Origin: Burkholderiales bacterium
GTDB lineage: Bacteria; Pseudomonadota; Gammaproteobacteria; Burkholderiales; Burkholderiaceae_C
Assembly (NCBI GenBank): GCA_016192425.1
Contig: JACPUE010000026.1
Span: 1-64,000 of the forward strand
Direction of reading: 5' to 3'
Length of the DNA: 64,000 nucleotides
In this document: positions 19,814 through 28,038 of the stretch, in pieces
Layout of the letters: every line of letters starts with the position of its first letter
Numbering within the stretch: position 1 is the first letter of the stretch
The notes under the pieces: model-generated
What the model saw: only the letters and a program-made list of their open reading frames with translations
Told to the model about the DNA's origin: nothing
Databases searched by the model: none
Made by a program: the position numbers and the translations under genes

Positions 19814-19834
19814 GGCCGCTGCCAGCGGCCTTTC
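19814..19834 (+). terminator. possible rpoN operon terminator
   Basis: Stem GGCCGCT / AGCGGCC with a three-base loop, followed by TTTCC, about 100 bases after rpoN and upstream of the hoxK promoter. The short T-run makes it only a fair candidate. Confidence 0.4.
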
Positions 19835-19976
19835 CACTTCGGCCCTTCCGCTGCCAAGCAGCTAGCCAGCGCGCGGGCGCAGCCGGGTGTGGCCGCGTGC
19901 ACGGCGGTTCGGCAGCGCCAGTGCTGGCGCGGGTTTGCGGCGGTCGCTCAGGGTATTCCCGAGGGTGCGTCCGTTC

Positions 19977-19991
19977 TGGCACACAACTTGA
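19977..19991 (+). promoter_or_regulatory. sigma-54 (-24/-12) promoter of the hox cluster
   Basis: TGGCAC-N5-TTGA matches the consensus TGGCAC-N5-TTGC with correct spacing and one mismatch in the -12 dinucleotide. Transcription would start near 20002, about 70 bases before the hoxK start. HoxA, encoded at 36003, is an NtrC-type activator of such promoters, and the homologous Ralstonia eutropha hoxK promoter is sigma-54 dependent. Confidence 0.6.
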
Positions 19992-20074
19992 GAAGTCTTG
20001 TGGGCACAGGACGGGTGCGCCGCTGCGCGCGCCTGCCTGCCCACAACAAAGACACCCTCACGAGGAGACCGACC

Positions 20075-21154
20075 GTGGAAACGTTTTACGAGGTGATGCG
20101 CCGCCAGGGCATCTCGCGGCGCAGCCTGCTGAAGTTCTGCTCGCTCACGGCGACTTCTCTGGGCCTGGGCCCGGCGTTCGTGCCGCAGATTGCCCACGCC
20201 ATGGAAAACAAGCCGCGCACGCCTGTGCTGTGGCTGCACGGGCTGGAGTGCACCTGCTGCTCGGAGTCCTTCATCCGCTCGGCGCACCCGCTGGCCAAGG
20301 ACGTGGTGCTGTCCATGATCTCGCTGGACTACGACGACCTGCTCATGGCCGCTGCGGGCCACCAGGCCGAGGCCGCGCTCGACGAAGTGATCGAAAAGTA
20401 CAAGGGCCAGTACATCCTGGCGGTGGAGGGCAACCCGCCGCTCAACGAGGACGGCATGTACTGCATCCAGGGCGGCAAGCCCTTTGTGGAAAAGCTGCGC
20501 CGCGTGGCCAAGGACTGCAAGGCCATCATCTCCTGGGGCTCGTGTGCGTCCTGGGGCTGCGTGCAGGCGGCCCATCCCAACCCCACACGCGCCACGCCGG
20601 TGCACAAGGTCATTCTGGACAAGCCCATCATCAAGGTGCCGGGCTGCCCGCCCATCGCCGAGGTGATGACCGGCGTCATCACCTACATGCTCACCTTCGA
20701 CCGCATCCCCGAGCTGGACCGCCAGGGGCGGCCCAAGATGTTCTACAGCCAGCGCATCCACGACAAGTGCTACCGCCGTCCGCACTTCGACGCGGGCCAG
20801 TTTGTCGAATCGTTCGACGACGAGAACGCACGCAAGGGCTACTGCCTCTACAAGGTCGGCTGCAAGGGCCCGACCACCTACAACGCCTGCTCCACCGTGC
20901 GCTGGAATGACGGGACGAGCTGGCCCGTGCAGTCGGGCCATGGCTGCCTGGGCTGCTCGGAAGAGGGCTTCTGGGACAAGGGCTCGTTCTACGACCGGCT
21001 CACCAACATCAACGCCTTCGGGGTCGAGTCCAACGCCGACAAGGTAGGCATGGCCGCGGCCGGTGCCGTGGGCGCGGCCGTGGCGGCGCATGCGGCGGTG
21101 TCCATGCTCAAGCGCGCCTCCGACAAGAACGAGCCTGCCAAGGCAGACCACTGA
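20075..21154 (+). CDS. hoxK: membrane-bound [NiFe]-hydrogenase small subunit HoxK
   Basis: A 359-residue precursor that carries electrons from the active site to HoxZ in the periplasm. The GTG start is set by AGGAG upstream and by homology at [11 protein letters not shown]. The Tat signal has SRRSLLKF at 14-21, with cleavage after Ala42 (IAHA/ME). In mature numbering, Cys17, Cys19, Cys20, Cys115, Cys120 and Cys149 are all present ([18 protein letters not shown]). This is the six-Cys set for the proximal [4Fe-3S] cluster of O2-tolerant enzymes. A C-terminal hydrophobic segment (about 328-348) anchors it in the membrane. hoxG follows after 23 bases. Confidence 0.96.
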   Translation: METFYEVMRRQGISRRSLLKFCSLTATSLGLGPAFVPQIAHAMENKPRTPVLWLHGLECTCCSESFIRSAHPLAKDVVLSMISLDYDDLLMAAAGHQAEAALDEVIEKYKGQYILAVEGNPPLNEDGMYCIQGGKPFVEKLRRVAKDCKAIISWGSCASWGCVQAAHPNPTRATPVHKVILDKPIIKVPGCPPIAEVMTGVITYMLTFDRIPELDRQGRPKMFYSQRIHDKCYRRPHFDAGQFVESFDDENARKGYCLYKVGCKGPTTYNACSTVRWNDGTSWPVQSGHGCLGCSEEGFWDKGSFYDRLTNINAFGVESNADKVGMAAAGAVGAAVAAHAAVSMLKRASDKNEPAKADH

Positions 21155-21177
21155 TCCAGCACAAGGAGCCACGCACC

Positions 21178-23034
21178 ATGGGCGCCAACGACCAGACCCC
21201 CTTCGCACTCGACAACAGCGGCAAGCGCATCGTCGTCGATCCTGTCACGCGCATCGAAGGGCATATGCGCTGCGAGGTCAACCTCGACAGCAACAACGTG
21301 ATCCGCAACGCGGTGTCCACCGGCACGCTCTGGCGCGGGCTGGAGGTCATCCTCAAGGGCCGCGACCCGCGCGACGCCTGGGCCTTCGTCGAGCGCATCT
21401 GCGGCGTGTGCACCAGCAGCCACGCGCTGACGTCGGTGCGCGCCGTGGAGGACGCGCTGGGCATCAAGATCCCCAAGAACGCCCACCTGATCCGCGAGAT
21501 CATGGCCAAGGCCCAGATGGTGCAGGACCATGTGGTGCACTTCTACCACCTGCACGCTCTGGACTGGGTGGACGTGGTGGCCTGCCTCAAGGCCGACCCC
21601 AAGAAGACCTCCGAGCTGCAGCAATTGGTGTCGCCCGCGCACCCGCTGTCGTCGCCGGGCTACTTCCGCGACATCCAGAACCGCATCAAGAAGTTCGTCG
21701 AGAGTGGCCAGCTCGGGCCGTTCAAGAACGGCTACTGGGGCTCCAAGGCCTACATCCTGCCGGCCGAGGCCAACCTCATGGCCGTGGCGCACTACCTGGA
21801 GGCGCTGGACCTGCAGAAGGAATGGATCAAGATCCACGCCATCTTCGGCGGCAAGAACCCGCACCCCAACTACCTGGTGGGCGGCATGCCCTGCGCCATC
21901 AACATCGACCGCGATGGCGCGGCGGGGGCGCCCATCAACATGGAGCGCCTCAACTTCGTCAAGGCGCGCATCGACGAGGGCAACGCGTTCTACCGCAACG
22001 TCTACCTGCCCGACGTGCTGGCCATCGGCACGCTGTACAAGCAGGCGGGCTGGCTCTACGGCGGCGGGCTGGCCGGGCTCAACGTCATGGACTACGGCGA
22101 GCACGCCAAGGTCAGCTACGACAAGAGCACCGACCAGTTGCCCGGCGGCGCCATCATCAACGGCGACTGGAGCAAGATCCACCCGGTCGATCTGCGCGAC
22201 CCCGAGCAGATCCAGGAATTCGTCACCCACTCCTGGTACAAGTACGCCGACGAAACCAAGGGCCTGCACCCCTGGGACGGCGTCACCGAGCCCAACTACG
22301 TGCTGGGCGCCAAGACCAAGGGCACGCGCACCGACATCCACGAAATCGACGAAAGCGCCAAGTACTCCTGGCTCAAGGCGCCGCGCTGGCGCGGCCATGC
22401 CATGGAAGTGGGGCCGCTGGCGCGCTACATCCTGGCCTATGTGCACGCGTCGCAAGGCAACAAGTATTGCCAGCGCGCCAAGGAGCAGGTGGACTTCCTG
22501 GCCAGCATGGTCAACAGCGGCATCCCCAAGGCGCTGGGCCTGCCCGAAACGCAGTACACCCTCAAGCAACTGCTGCCCACCACCATTGGGCGCACGGCAG
22601 CCCGCTGCCTGGAAGGCCAGTACCTGGGCGAACTGCTGCTCGAAGACTGGCACTCGCTCGTGGCCAACATCAAGGCGGGAGACACCGCCACGGCCAACGT
22701 CGAGAAGTGGGACCCGTCCACCTGGCCCAAGGAGGCCAAGGGCGTTGGCATGTCGGCCGCACCGCGCGGCGGCCTGGCGCACTGGATCCGCATCAAGGAC
22801 GGCAAGATCGACAACTACCAGTGCGTCGTGCCCACCACCTGGAACGGCAGCCCGCGCGACGCCAAGGGCCAGATCGGCGCCTTCGAGGCCGCGCTGCTGG
22901 GCACGCCCATGGTCAACCCGGAGCAGCCGCTGGAGATTCTGCGCACCCTGCACTCGTTCGACCCCTGCCTGGCGTGCTCCACGCACGTCATGGGGCCGGA
23001 TGGGGAGGAACTCACCTCGGTCAAGGTCCGCTGA
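21178..23034 (+). CDS. hoxG: membrane-bound [NiFe]-hydrogenase large subunit HoxG
   Basis: A 618-residue catalytic subunit holding the Ni-Fe(CN)2(CO) centre. The L1 motif RICGVC gives Cys75 and Cys78, and the L2 motif DPCLACSTH gives Cys597 and Cys600. A 15-residue tail after the last His ([15 protein letters not shown]) should be cut off by HoxM once nickel is in place. Gas-channel positions are Val77 and Leu125, the open-channel state. It has no signal peptide and is exported by riding with HoxK. Length and cysteine numbering equal the Ralstonia eutropha enzyme. Confidence 0.96.
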   Translation: MGANDQTPFALDNSGKRIVVDPVTRIEGHMRCEVNLDSNNVIRNAVSTGTLWRGLEVILKGRDPRDAWAFVERICGVCTSSHALTSVRAVEDALGIKIPKNAHLIREIMAKAQMVQDHVVHFYHLHALDWVDVVACLKADPKKTSELQQLVSPAHPLSSPGYFRDIQNRIKKFVESGQLGPFKNGYWGSKAYILPAEANLMAVAHYLEALDLQKEWIKIHAIFGGKNPHPNYLVGGMPCAINIDRDGAAGAPINMERLNFVKARIDEGNAFYRNVYLPDVLAIGTLYKQAGWLYGGGLAGLNVMDYGEHAKVSYDKSTDQLPGGAIINGDWSKIHPVDLRDPEQIQEFVTHSWYKYADETKGLHPWDGVTEPNYVLGAKTKGTRTDIHEIDESAKYSWLKAPRWRGHAMEVGPLARYILAYVHASQGNKYCQRAKEQVDFLASMVNSGIPKALGLPETQYTLKQLLPTTIGRTAARCLEGQYLGELLLEDWHSLVANIKAGDTATANVEKWDPSTWPKEAKGVGMSAAPRGGLAHWIRIKDGKIDNYQCVVPTTWNGSPRDAKGQIGAFEAALLGTPMVNPEQPLEILRTLHSFDPCLACSTHVMGPDGEELTSVKVR

Positions 23035-23059
23035 CGGCACCACCATTTTGGAGACAAGC

Positions 23060-23668
23060 ATGCGAATGAACACTGTTGCAACCAAGGGCCTGCTGACCAT
23101 CGCCCTGTGCGCCCTGGGCGGAGCCGCCCAGGCCCATGTGGGCCATGAGGGCGGCCATGCCGCCACCTTTGTGAGCGGATTGGCGCACCCCGCGTCGGGG
23201 CTGGACCACCTGCTGGCCATGGTGGCCGTGGGTCTGTGGTCTGCCGTGGCACTGCCGCAGCGCCGCTGGCAGGCGCCCGCGGTGTTCGTGGCCGCCATGG
23301 CCCTGGGGGCCTTGCTGGCGCACCTGGGGGCTGCGCTGCCCCTGGGTGGCGCGCTGGAAGTGCTGATTGCCGCCAGCGTGGTGCTGCTGGGCGCGCTGCT
23401 GGTCAGTGGCGCGGCACTGCCCGCCGGGCTGGGCCTGGGGCTGGTGGGGGCGTCGGCCCTGTTGCATGGCACGGCCCACGGGCTGGAAATGGCAGCGGGT
23501 GCTTCCTTCCTGGCCTATGGCGCGGGCTTTGTGCTGGCCACGGCGGCGCTGCACTTTGGCGGCATGGGCCTGGGCGTGCTGCTGCAGCGCGTGCGGGCCG
23601 TGCTGCCGCGCGCGGCAGGCGCCCTGATCGGCGGTGCGGGCCTGGCCTTGCTGCTGGCCCGTATTTGA
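23060..23668 (+). CDS. hupE: HupE/UreJ family nickel transporter
   Basis: A 202-residue membrane protein with a signal-like N-terminus, then AHVGHEGGHA and the HupE signature HPASGLDHLLAMVAVGLW, then about five more hydrophobic segments. HupE/UreJ proteins import nickel for hydrogenase or urease. GGAG lies nine bases before the ATG. It stands between hoxG and hoxZ, a place where the Ralstonia eutropha operon has no gene. The permease gene hoxN found after hoxJ in that organism is absent here, so hupE may fill the nickel role. Confidence 0.88.
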   Translation: MRMNTVATKGLLTIALCALGGAAQAHVGHEGGHAATFVSGLAHPASGLDHLLAMVAVGLWSAVALPQRRWQAPAVFVAAMALGALLAHLGAALPLGGALEVLIAASVVLLGALLVSGAALPAGLGLGLVGASALLHGTAHGLEMAAGASFLAYGAGFVLATAALHFGGMGLGVLLQRVRAVLPRAAGALIGGAGLALLLARI

Positions 23669-23709
23669 GTGCACTGGCAGCGTACGGTTCCACCCCCCAG
23701 GAGGCGCGC

Positions 23710-24441
23710 ATGAACCCCTCGACCCCCCAGAACATGGCCGACATCACCGGCATCGACGAACGTGCCGTGGCCTCTGCGCCGCAGGTGCGCTCCGTCTATG
23801 TGTACGAGGCGCCGGTGCGCGTGTGGCACTGGATCAACGCGCTGGCCATCACCGTGCTGTGCGTCACCGGCTACCTTATCGGTTCGCCCCTGCCCAGCGT
23901 GGGCGGCGAGGCCAGCGACCATTTCCTCATGGGCTACATCCGATTTGCCCATTTCGCGGCGGGCTATGTGTTTGCCGTCGGCCTGGCCGGGCGCGTGTAC
24001 TGGGCCTTCGTGGGTAACCACCATGCCCGCGAGATGGTCACGCTGCCCTTGCTGCGCCTGGCCTACTGGCGCGAAGTGTGGGCCATGTTCACCTGGTACC
24101 TGTTCCTGCGCCCGCGCCCCAACCAGTACGTGGGCCACAACCCGCTGGCGCGGCTGATGATGTTTGTGGGCTACTTCCTGGTGTCCCTGTTCATGGCGGC
24201 TACAGGTTTTGCGCTGTATGGCGAAGGCTTGCAGGCCGGGTCCTGGGCCGACCGCATGTTCGGCTGGATCATCCCCCTGCTGGGCCAATCGCAGGGTGTG
24301 CACACCTGGCACCACCTGGGCATGTGGGCCATGGTGGTGTTCGTGATCGCGCACATCTACGCCGCCGTGCGCGAGGACATCATGGGTCGCCAGAGCATCG
24401 TCAGCACCATGGTGTCGGGCTACCGCACTTTCAAAGACTGA
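23710..24441 (+). CDS. hoxZ: Ni/Fe-hydrogenase b-type cytochrome subunit HoxZ
   Basis: A 243-residue di-haem cytochrome b that anchors HoxKG and passes electrons to quinone. Four membrane segments carry likely haem-ligating His residues (VWHWINALA, RFAHFAAGY, VHTWHHLGMW, FVIAHIYAAVRED). The start at 23710 has GGAGG ten bases upstream. The first ~25 residues are longer and more polar than in some homologues. The GC-rich repeat follows directly. Confidence 0.93.
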   Translation: MNPSTPQNMADITGIDERAVASAPQVRSVYVYEAPVRVWHWINALAITVLCVTGYLIGSPLPSVGGEASDHFLMGYIRFAHFAAGYVFAVGLAGRVYWAFVGNHHAREMVTLPLLRLAYWREVWAMFTWYLFLRPRPNQYVGHNPLARLMMFVGYFLVSLFMAATGFALYGEGLQAGSWADRMFGWIIPLLGQSQGVHTWHHLGMWAMVVFVIAHIYAAVREDIMGRQSIVSTMVSGYRTFKD

Positions 24442-24450
24442 GATGAAACA

Positions 24451-24560
24451 ACACCCCCCTGAGGTGCTGCGCACCTTCCCCCCGCTCTCGCAGCGCTGTG
24501 CGCTGCGGGCAGGGGGACGCCACCAGTGCTGCGGGGCGGCCCTTGCACGGTGGCCGCTGG
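24451..24560 (+). repeat. GC-rich boundary repeat, full copy A
   Basis: A 110-base element running from ACACCCCCCTGAG to CCCTTGCACGG-TGGCC. It contains the near-perfect dyad CGCAGCG / CGCTGCG between CCCCC and GGGGG arms. It matches the copy at 34031-34140 almost base for base outside two short variable patches. It lies between hoxZ and the HigA-like gene. Confidence 0.8.
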
Positions 24561-24597
24561 GCTGTGCCATGCCGGTATCAAGCGCTGCGTGTCGGGG

Positions 24598-24942
24598 ATG
24601 AATGCCATGACGATCCACGCCTGTTTGCCACCCTCTGGGGCCCAGCGCCTGCCGCACCCGGCGGGCGTGCCCCTGCGCTGCCCGCCGCACCCGGGGCGGT
24701 TTCTGGCACGGCATTTTCTGCGTCCGCTCTCCCTGAGCCAGACCGAAGCGGCGCGCCTGCTGGGCGTGTCGCGGCGCAGGCTCAATGAAATCATCCAGGG
24801 CCACCGCGGCATCACCCCCGACACCGCCATCCGCTGCGCCATGGTATTCGGCACCGATGCCCTGTTCTGGCTGGCCCTGCAGTCCCGCTGGGACAGCTTC
24901 CACGCCTGGAAGCACCTGCGCAGCATGGCGTGGGTCCACTGA
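24598..24942 (+). CDS. HigA-family antitoxin-like XRE regulator (orphan)
   Basis: A 114-residue protein whose C-terminal two thirds is a HigA/VapI-type helix-turn-helix: HPGRFLARHFLRPLSLSQTE, AARLLGVSRRRLNEI, then GHRGITPDTAIRCAMVFG and LFWLALQSRWD. Start 24598 is chosen; Met at 24607 is possible. HigA normally pairs with a HigB RNase toxin, but no toxin gene is adjacent. It sits inside the hydrogenase operon just after the GC-rich repeat and before hoxM. It may be a captured transcription regulator; its target is unknown. Confidence 0.8.
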   Translation: MNAMTIHACLPPSGAQRLPHPAGVPLRCPPHPGRFLARHFLRPLSLSQTEAARLLGVSRRRLNEIIQGHRGITPDTAIRCAMVFGTDALFWLALQSRWDSFHAWKHLRSMAWVH

Positions 24943-24977
24943 GTCTTTCTTCCCCATTTTTGAGTTCATTGCACACC

Positions 24978-25640
24978 ATGACCTCTCGCTCGCCTGAAAA
25001 CGCCTGTAACCCACCCCGTGACAGCGCCGTCCTGCAGCGCATCGTTGTGCTGGGCATCGGCAACATGCTCTGGGCCGACGAAGGCTTTGGCGTGCGCTGC
25101 GTCGAGGCGCTGCAGCAGCGCTACGAGTTTGCACCCCATGTGGAACTGGTGGATGGCGGCACGCAGGGGCTGGCGCTGCTGCAATACGTGCAGGAGGCCG
25201 ATGCGCTGCTGATCCTGGATGCCATCGACTACGGGCTGGCGCCCGGCACGCTCAAGGTGGTGCAGGGCGACGAGGTGCCCTGCTTTCTGGGCGCCAAGAA
25301 GATGAGCCTGCACCAGACGGGTTTTCAGGAAGTGCTCATGGTGGCGCAGCTCACCGGGCACTATCCGCAGCGCATCGTGCTCATCGGCTGCCAGCCCGAG
25401 GAGCTGGAGGACTACGGCGGCAGCCTGCGTCCGCGCACCCTGCAGGCGCTGGAAGAAGCCCTGCCGCTGGCGCTGGAGCACTTGCAGCAGTGGGGCGCCT
25501 GCCCCGTGCCGCGCAGCCGCCCGCTGGAGCCCGCCCAGGCCACCACGGCGGCGCACCTGAGGCTGAACGCCTACGAAGCAGGCCGGCCCAGCGCTGAAGA
25601 GGCCTGCCGCATCGGCGACGCTCGCTTCATCCCGCGCTGA
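24978..25640 (+). CDS. hoxM: hydrogenase maturation endopeptidase HoxM (HyaD family)
   Basis: A 220-residue M52 peptidase that removes the C-terminal tail of HoxG after nickel insertion. Landmarks are VLGIGNMLWADEGFG with the metal-sensing Glu/Asp, VELVDGGTQGLALL, LLILDAIDYG, and MSLHQTGFQEVLM with the third metal ligand His. ATG 24978 is preferred because the family core begins shortly after it; 24930 is an in-frame alternative. It begins the hoxMLOQRTV maturation block. Confidence 0.92.
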   Translation: MTSRSPENACNPPRDSAVLQRIVVLGIGNMLWADEGFGVRCVEALQQRYEFAPHVELVDGGTQGLALLQYVQEADALLILDAIDYGLAPGTLKVVQGDEVPCFLGAKKMSLHQTGFQEVLMVAQLTGHYPQRIVLIGCQPEELEDYGGSLRPRTLQALEEALPLALEHLQQWGACPVPRSRPLEPAQATTAAHLRLNAYEAGRPSAEEACRIGDARFIPR

Positions 25641-25654
25641 AGAAGGGCAGAACC

Positions 25655-26011
25655 ATGTGCATCGGAATCCCCATGCAAGTGCGCACCCTGCTGGAGGGCC
25701 ATGTGCTGGCCGAAGGCCCGCAGGGCCTGGAGCGGGTGAACACCGCGCTGGTGGGCGACTGCGTTCCCGGCGAGTGGGTGCTGGTCTTTCTGGGCTCGGC
25801 GCGCGAGCGCCTGAGTGCCGAGCGCGCCGCCGAGGTGCACTCCCTGCTGGCGCTGGTCGAAGACACGCTGGCCGGGCGCTACGACCCCCAGTCACCCCAG
25901 GCCCAGGCCGCGTTTGCGCTGCCTTCGGCCATGGGGGCCGAACAACTGGCGGCGCTGCTGGGCGCCGGTGCCCCCGATCTCTCATCCCAAGGAAGCTCTC
26001 ATGAACACTGA
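25655..26011 (+). CDS. hoxL: hydrogenase assembly chaperone HoxL (HypC/HupF family)
   Basis: A 118-residue HypC-like chaperone that delivers the Fe(CN)2(CO) unit to HoxG. The start MCIGIP provides the required Cys2. The core GEWVLVFLGSARERL is conserved, and the tail is about 35 residues longer than HypC proper, as in HoxL/HupF. Its end overlaps the start of hoxO by eleven bases. Confidence 0.9.
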   Translation: MCIGIPMQVRTLLEGHVLAEGPQGLERVNTALVGDCVPGEWVLVFLGSARERLSAERAAEVHSLLALVEDTLAGRYDPQSPQAQAAFALPSAMGAEQLAALLGAGAPDLSSQGSSHEH

Positions 26012-26450
26012 AGCAATGCAGGCACCCGTGCTGGTGCAGCGGCTGGTCCAGGCCCACGGCGCGCAATGGGTCGGGCTGGACGAGGCCGACGCCTTCACCG
26101 CCGGGCCCGGTGCGCGCGTGCTGTTTTTCTGTGGCGACCCGGTGCGCTTTCCCGAGGGGCTGGATGTGGCCGTGGTGCTGCCCGAACTGCACGCTGCCCT
26201 GGGCCGGTCTTTCGCCATCGGCGCCGTGCCCGCGGACTGCGAGGACCTGCTGGCCCGGCGCCTGGGTGTGCAGCGCTGGCCCGCGCTGGTGTTCTTCCGC
26301 GACGGCCAGTACCTCACCACCCTGTCGGGCATGTTCGACTGGACGGATTTTGTCCAGCGCGTGCAGCAGGCGCTGCAGATGCCGCCCTCGCGCCGCCCCG
26401 GCATCGGTATTCCCGTTGTCACCCTGGGCGCAGACAGCCACTGCCACTGA
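26001..26450 (+). CDS. hoxO: hydrogenase maturation chaperone HoxO (HyaE/HupG family)
   Basis: A 149-residue thioredoxin-fold protein without a CXXC active site (VLFFCGDPVRFPEG ... RRLGVQRWPALVFFRDGQYL). HoxO/HyaE binds the Tat signal of HoxK and, with HoxQ, guards the iron-sulfur small subunit during aerobic maturation. The start overlaps hoxL, and GGAAG is placed for initiation. hoxQ follows after nine bases. Confidence 0.88.
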   Translation: MNTEAMQAPVLVQRLVQAHGAQWVGLDEADAFTAGPGARVLFFCGDPVRFPEGLDVAVVLPELHAALGRSFAIGAVPADCEDLLARRLGVQRWPALVFFRDGQYLTTLSGMFDWTDFVQRVQQALQMPPSRRPGIGIPVVTLGADSHCH

Positions 26451-26459
26451 GGAGCCACC

Positions 26460-27341
26460 ATGAGCACACCATCGGGCCAGCGCCCTTTCCCCATTCCCCT
26501 GGTCAGCGCCATGGGGCCGGGCAGCCAGATCGAGGATGAGGAACTCGACTACCTGCCCATGCCCCAGGGCATGTCCACCTACCAGCCGCCGCGCCTGCCT
26601 GAACCCGATGCGCTGGACGGCCACGGCGCGGCCATTGCGGTGCTCGACCAGGTGCTGGCCGTGCTGCAAGCGGCCATCCGGGGGGAGCCCGTAGCGCCCG
26701 TGGACCTGTCGGGGCTGGGCGCGGCCGACCGTCAGATCGTGAACCAGGCCCTGGGCGAGGGGGAGGTGGGCGCGCAGGTGACCGACGGCCAGGGCGGTGC
26801 CCTGGTGCAGGTGCAGGAATCGGTGTTTGCCGGGGTTTGGCGCGTCATTGAACGCTTGCCCGATGGCGGCCTGCAGGACCGCATCGAAGTCGGCGCCATC
26901 CCCGAGGTGCTCAAGACCTGCGCGCGCCAGGACGGTGCCAGCGGTTACCGGCCGGCCTCCCGCCTGCCCGAGGGCGTGATGAACGCCCCCACGCTGCTGC
27001 AGGAACTGCACGACCAGCGCCAGCAGTGGCGCGCGGGCCAGAGTGCGCACCTGGTCAACCTCTCGCTGCTGCCGCTGAGCCCGGCCGACATGGCCTGCCT
27101 GGAGGAGCAACTGGGCACGGGCCGGGTGGTCATCCTCTCGCGCGGCTATGGCAACTGCCGCATCAGCAGCACCCGCGTGCCCAACACCTGGCGCGTGGTG
27201 TACTACAACTCGCAGGACGCAATGATCCTCAACTCCATCGAAGTGGTGGATATGCCCGAGGTGGCCTGCGCCGCCCCGGAGGATCTGGTCGACTCGGAGC
27301 AGCGCCTGCGCGAGGTGATGGCATGGGTGAACCGGAACTGA
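26460..27341 (+). CDS. hoxQ: hydrogenase maturation protein HoxQ (HyaF/HupH family)
   Basis: A 293-residue protein with the family landmarks ELDYLPMPQGM near the N-terminus, LGEGEVGAQV, VWRVIERL, LLQELHDQRQQWRAGQ, VILSRGYGNCRISSTR and NTWRVVYYNSQDAMILN. It acts with HoxO as a chaperone for the HoxK precursor and its special cluster. AGGAG precedes the start. Its last codons overlap the hoxR start by 19 bases. Confidence 0.9.
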   Translation: MSTPSGQRPFPIPLVSAMGPGSQIEDEELDYLPMPQGMSTYQPPRLPEPDALDGHGAAIAVLDQVLAVLQAAIRGEPVAPVDLSGLGAADRQIVNQALGEGEVGAQVTDGQGGALVQVQESVFAGVWRVIERLPDGGLQDRIEVGAIPEVLKTCARQDGASGYRPASRLPEGVMNAPTLLQELHDQRQQWRAGQSAHLVNLSLLPLSPADMACLEEQLGTGRVVILSRGYGNCRISSTRVPNTWRVVYYNSQDAMILNSIEVVDMPEVACAAPEDLVDSEQRLREVMAWVNRN

Positions 27342-27550
27342 CCCCCGGCAGCCCGGCCTGGGGCGACCGCTCGCAGGTGCCGCCTGACGCGCGGCTCGAA
27401 TGCAAGATCTGCTGGTGGGTCTACGACCCCGCCGAGGGCGATGCCGTGTGGCAGATCCCGCCGGGCACCGCGTTTGCAGACCTGCCCGGCCACTGGCGCT
27501 GCCCGCAGTGCGACGCCGAGGCCAGCAAGTTCCTGCTGCTGACGGAGTGA
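27323..27550 (+). CDS. hoxR: rubredoxin-like protein HoxR
   Basis: A 75-residue rubredoxin with CKIC and CPQC iron ligands and the WWVYDPAEGD segment. HoxR is needed for correct assembly of the membrane-bound hydrogenase small subunit under air in Ralstonia eutropha. The ATG overlaps the end of hoxQ, which implies translational coupling. Confidence 0.9.
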   Translation: MGEPELTPGSPAWGDRSQVPPDARLECKICWWVYDPAEGDAVWQIPPGTAFADLPGHWRCPQCDAEASKFLLLTE

Positions 27551-27555
27551 GGCCC

Positions 27556-28038
27556 ATGGCGCACAAGGCTTTGCAGACCCAGGTGGCGCGGCTCGAAACC
27601 GTGTTCCGCGACATTGCCGCCACGCGCATGGAGGGCGTGCCCTTGCTGCATGTCGGCCTGCAGGTGCAGGCCGTGGACTTTGCGCCCGAGCCCGAGGGAG
27701 ACTTTGCCCTGGGGGTGCTGGTCACGCCCTGGTTCATGAACCTCATGCGCCTGCCCTTGGGCACCGCCGAGGTACTGGCCCCTGGGCAGGTCGGGCCCCA
27801 GCGCCTGGGCGAACACCGGCTTCGCTTCATTGGCGCGCACGAGGCGGCGTTCGGCCCCTACGAAATGTGTTCGCTCGCCTCACCCATGTTCGAGTTTGCC
27901 GACCAGGAAGACGCCGTGGCCACGGCGCGTGAAGTGCTGGTGCGCCTGCGTGCCAGCAGCGTCCAGAGCGCGCCCGATCCGCACCGGCGTGGCTTTTTGC
28001 TCGGGCGCCGCAACGCCCAGGGGGTATCCAGCCCATGA
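27556..28038 (+). CDS. hoxT: hydrogenase accessory protein HoxT (HupJ family)
   Basis: A 160-residue protein of the HupJ/HoxT type, with VGLQVQAVDFAP, GVLVTPWFMNLMRLPLG and AFGPYEMCSLASPMFEFADQ. It is required for full membrane-bound hydrogenase function in air, but its biochemical role is unclear. The start follows hoxR by five bases, and it overlaps hoxV by four bases (ATGA). Confidence 0.85.
   Translation: MAHKALQTQVARLETVFRDIAATRMEGVPLLHVGLQVQAVDFAPEPEGDFALGVLVTPWFMNLMRLPLGTAEVLAPGQVGPQRLGEHRLRFIGAHEAAFGPYEMCSLASPMFEFADQEDAVATAREVLVRLRASSVQSAPDPHRRGFLLGRRNAQGVSSP

Larger units (their letters stand above)
19712..20074 (+). other. intergenic region between rpoN and hoxK
   Basis: A 363-base stretch with no supportable gene. 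It holds a partial GC-rich repeat (19717-19743), a hairpin that may end the rpoN operon (19814-19834), and a sigma-54 -24/-12 sequence (19977-19991). The hoxK leader with AGGAG at 20063-20067 follows. The 150 bases upstream of the promoter are where HoxA would bind. Confidence 0.6.
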
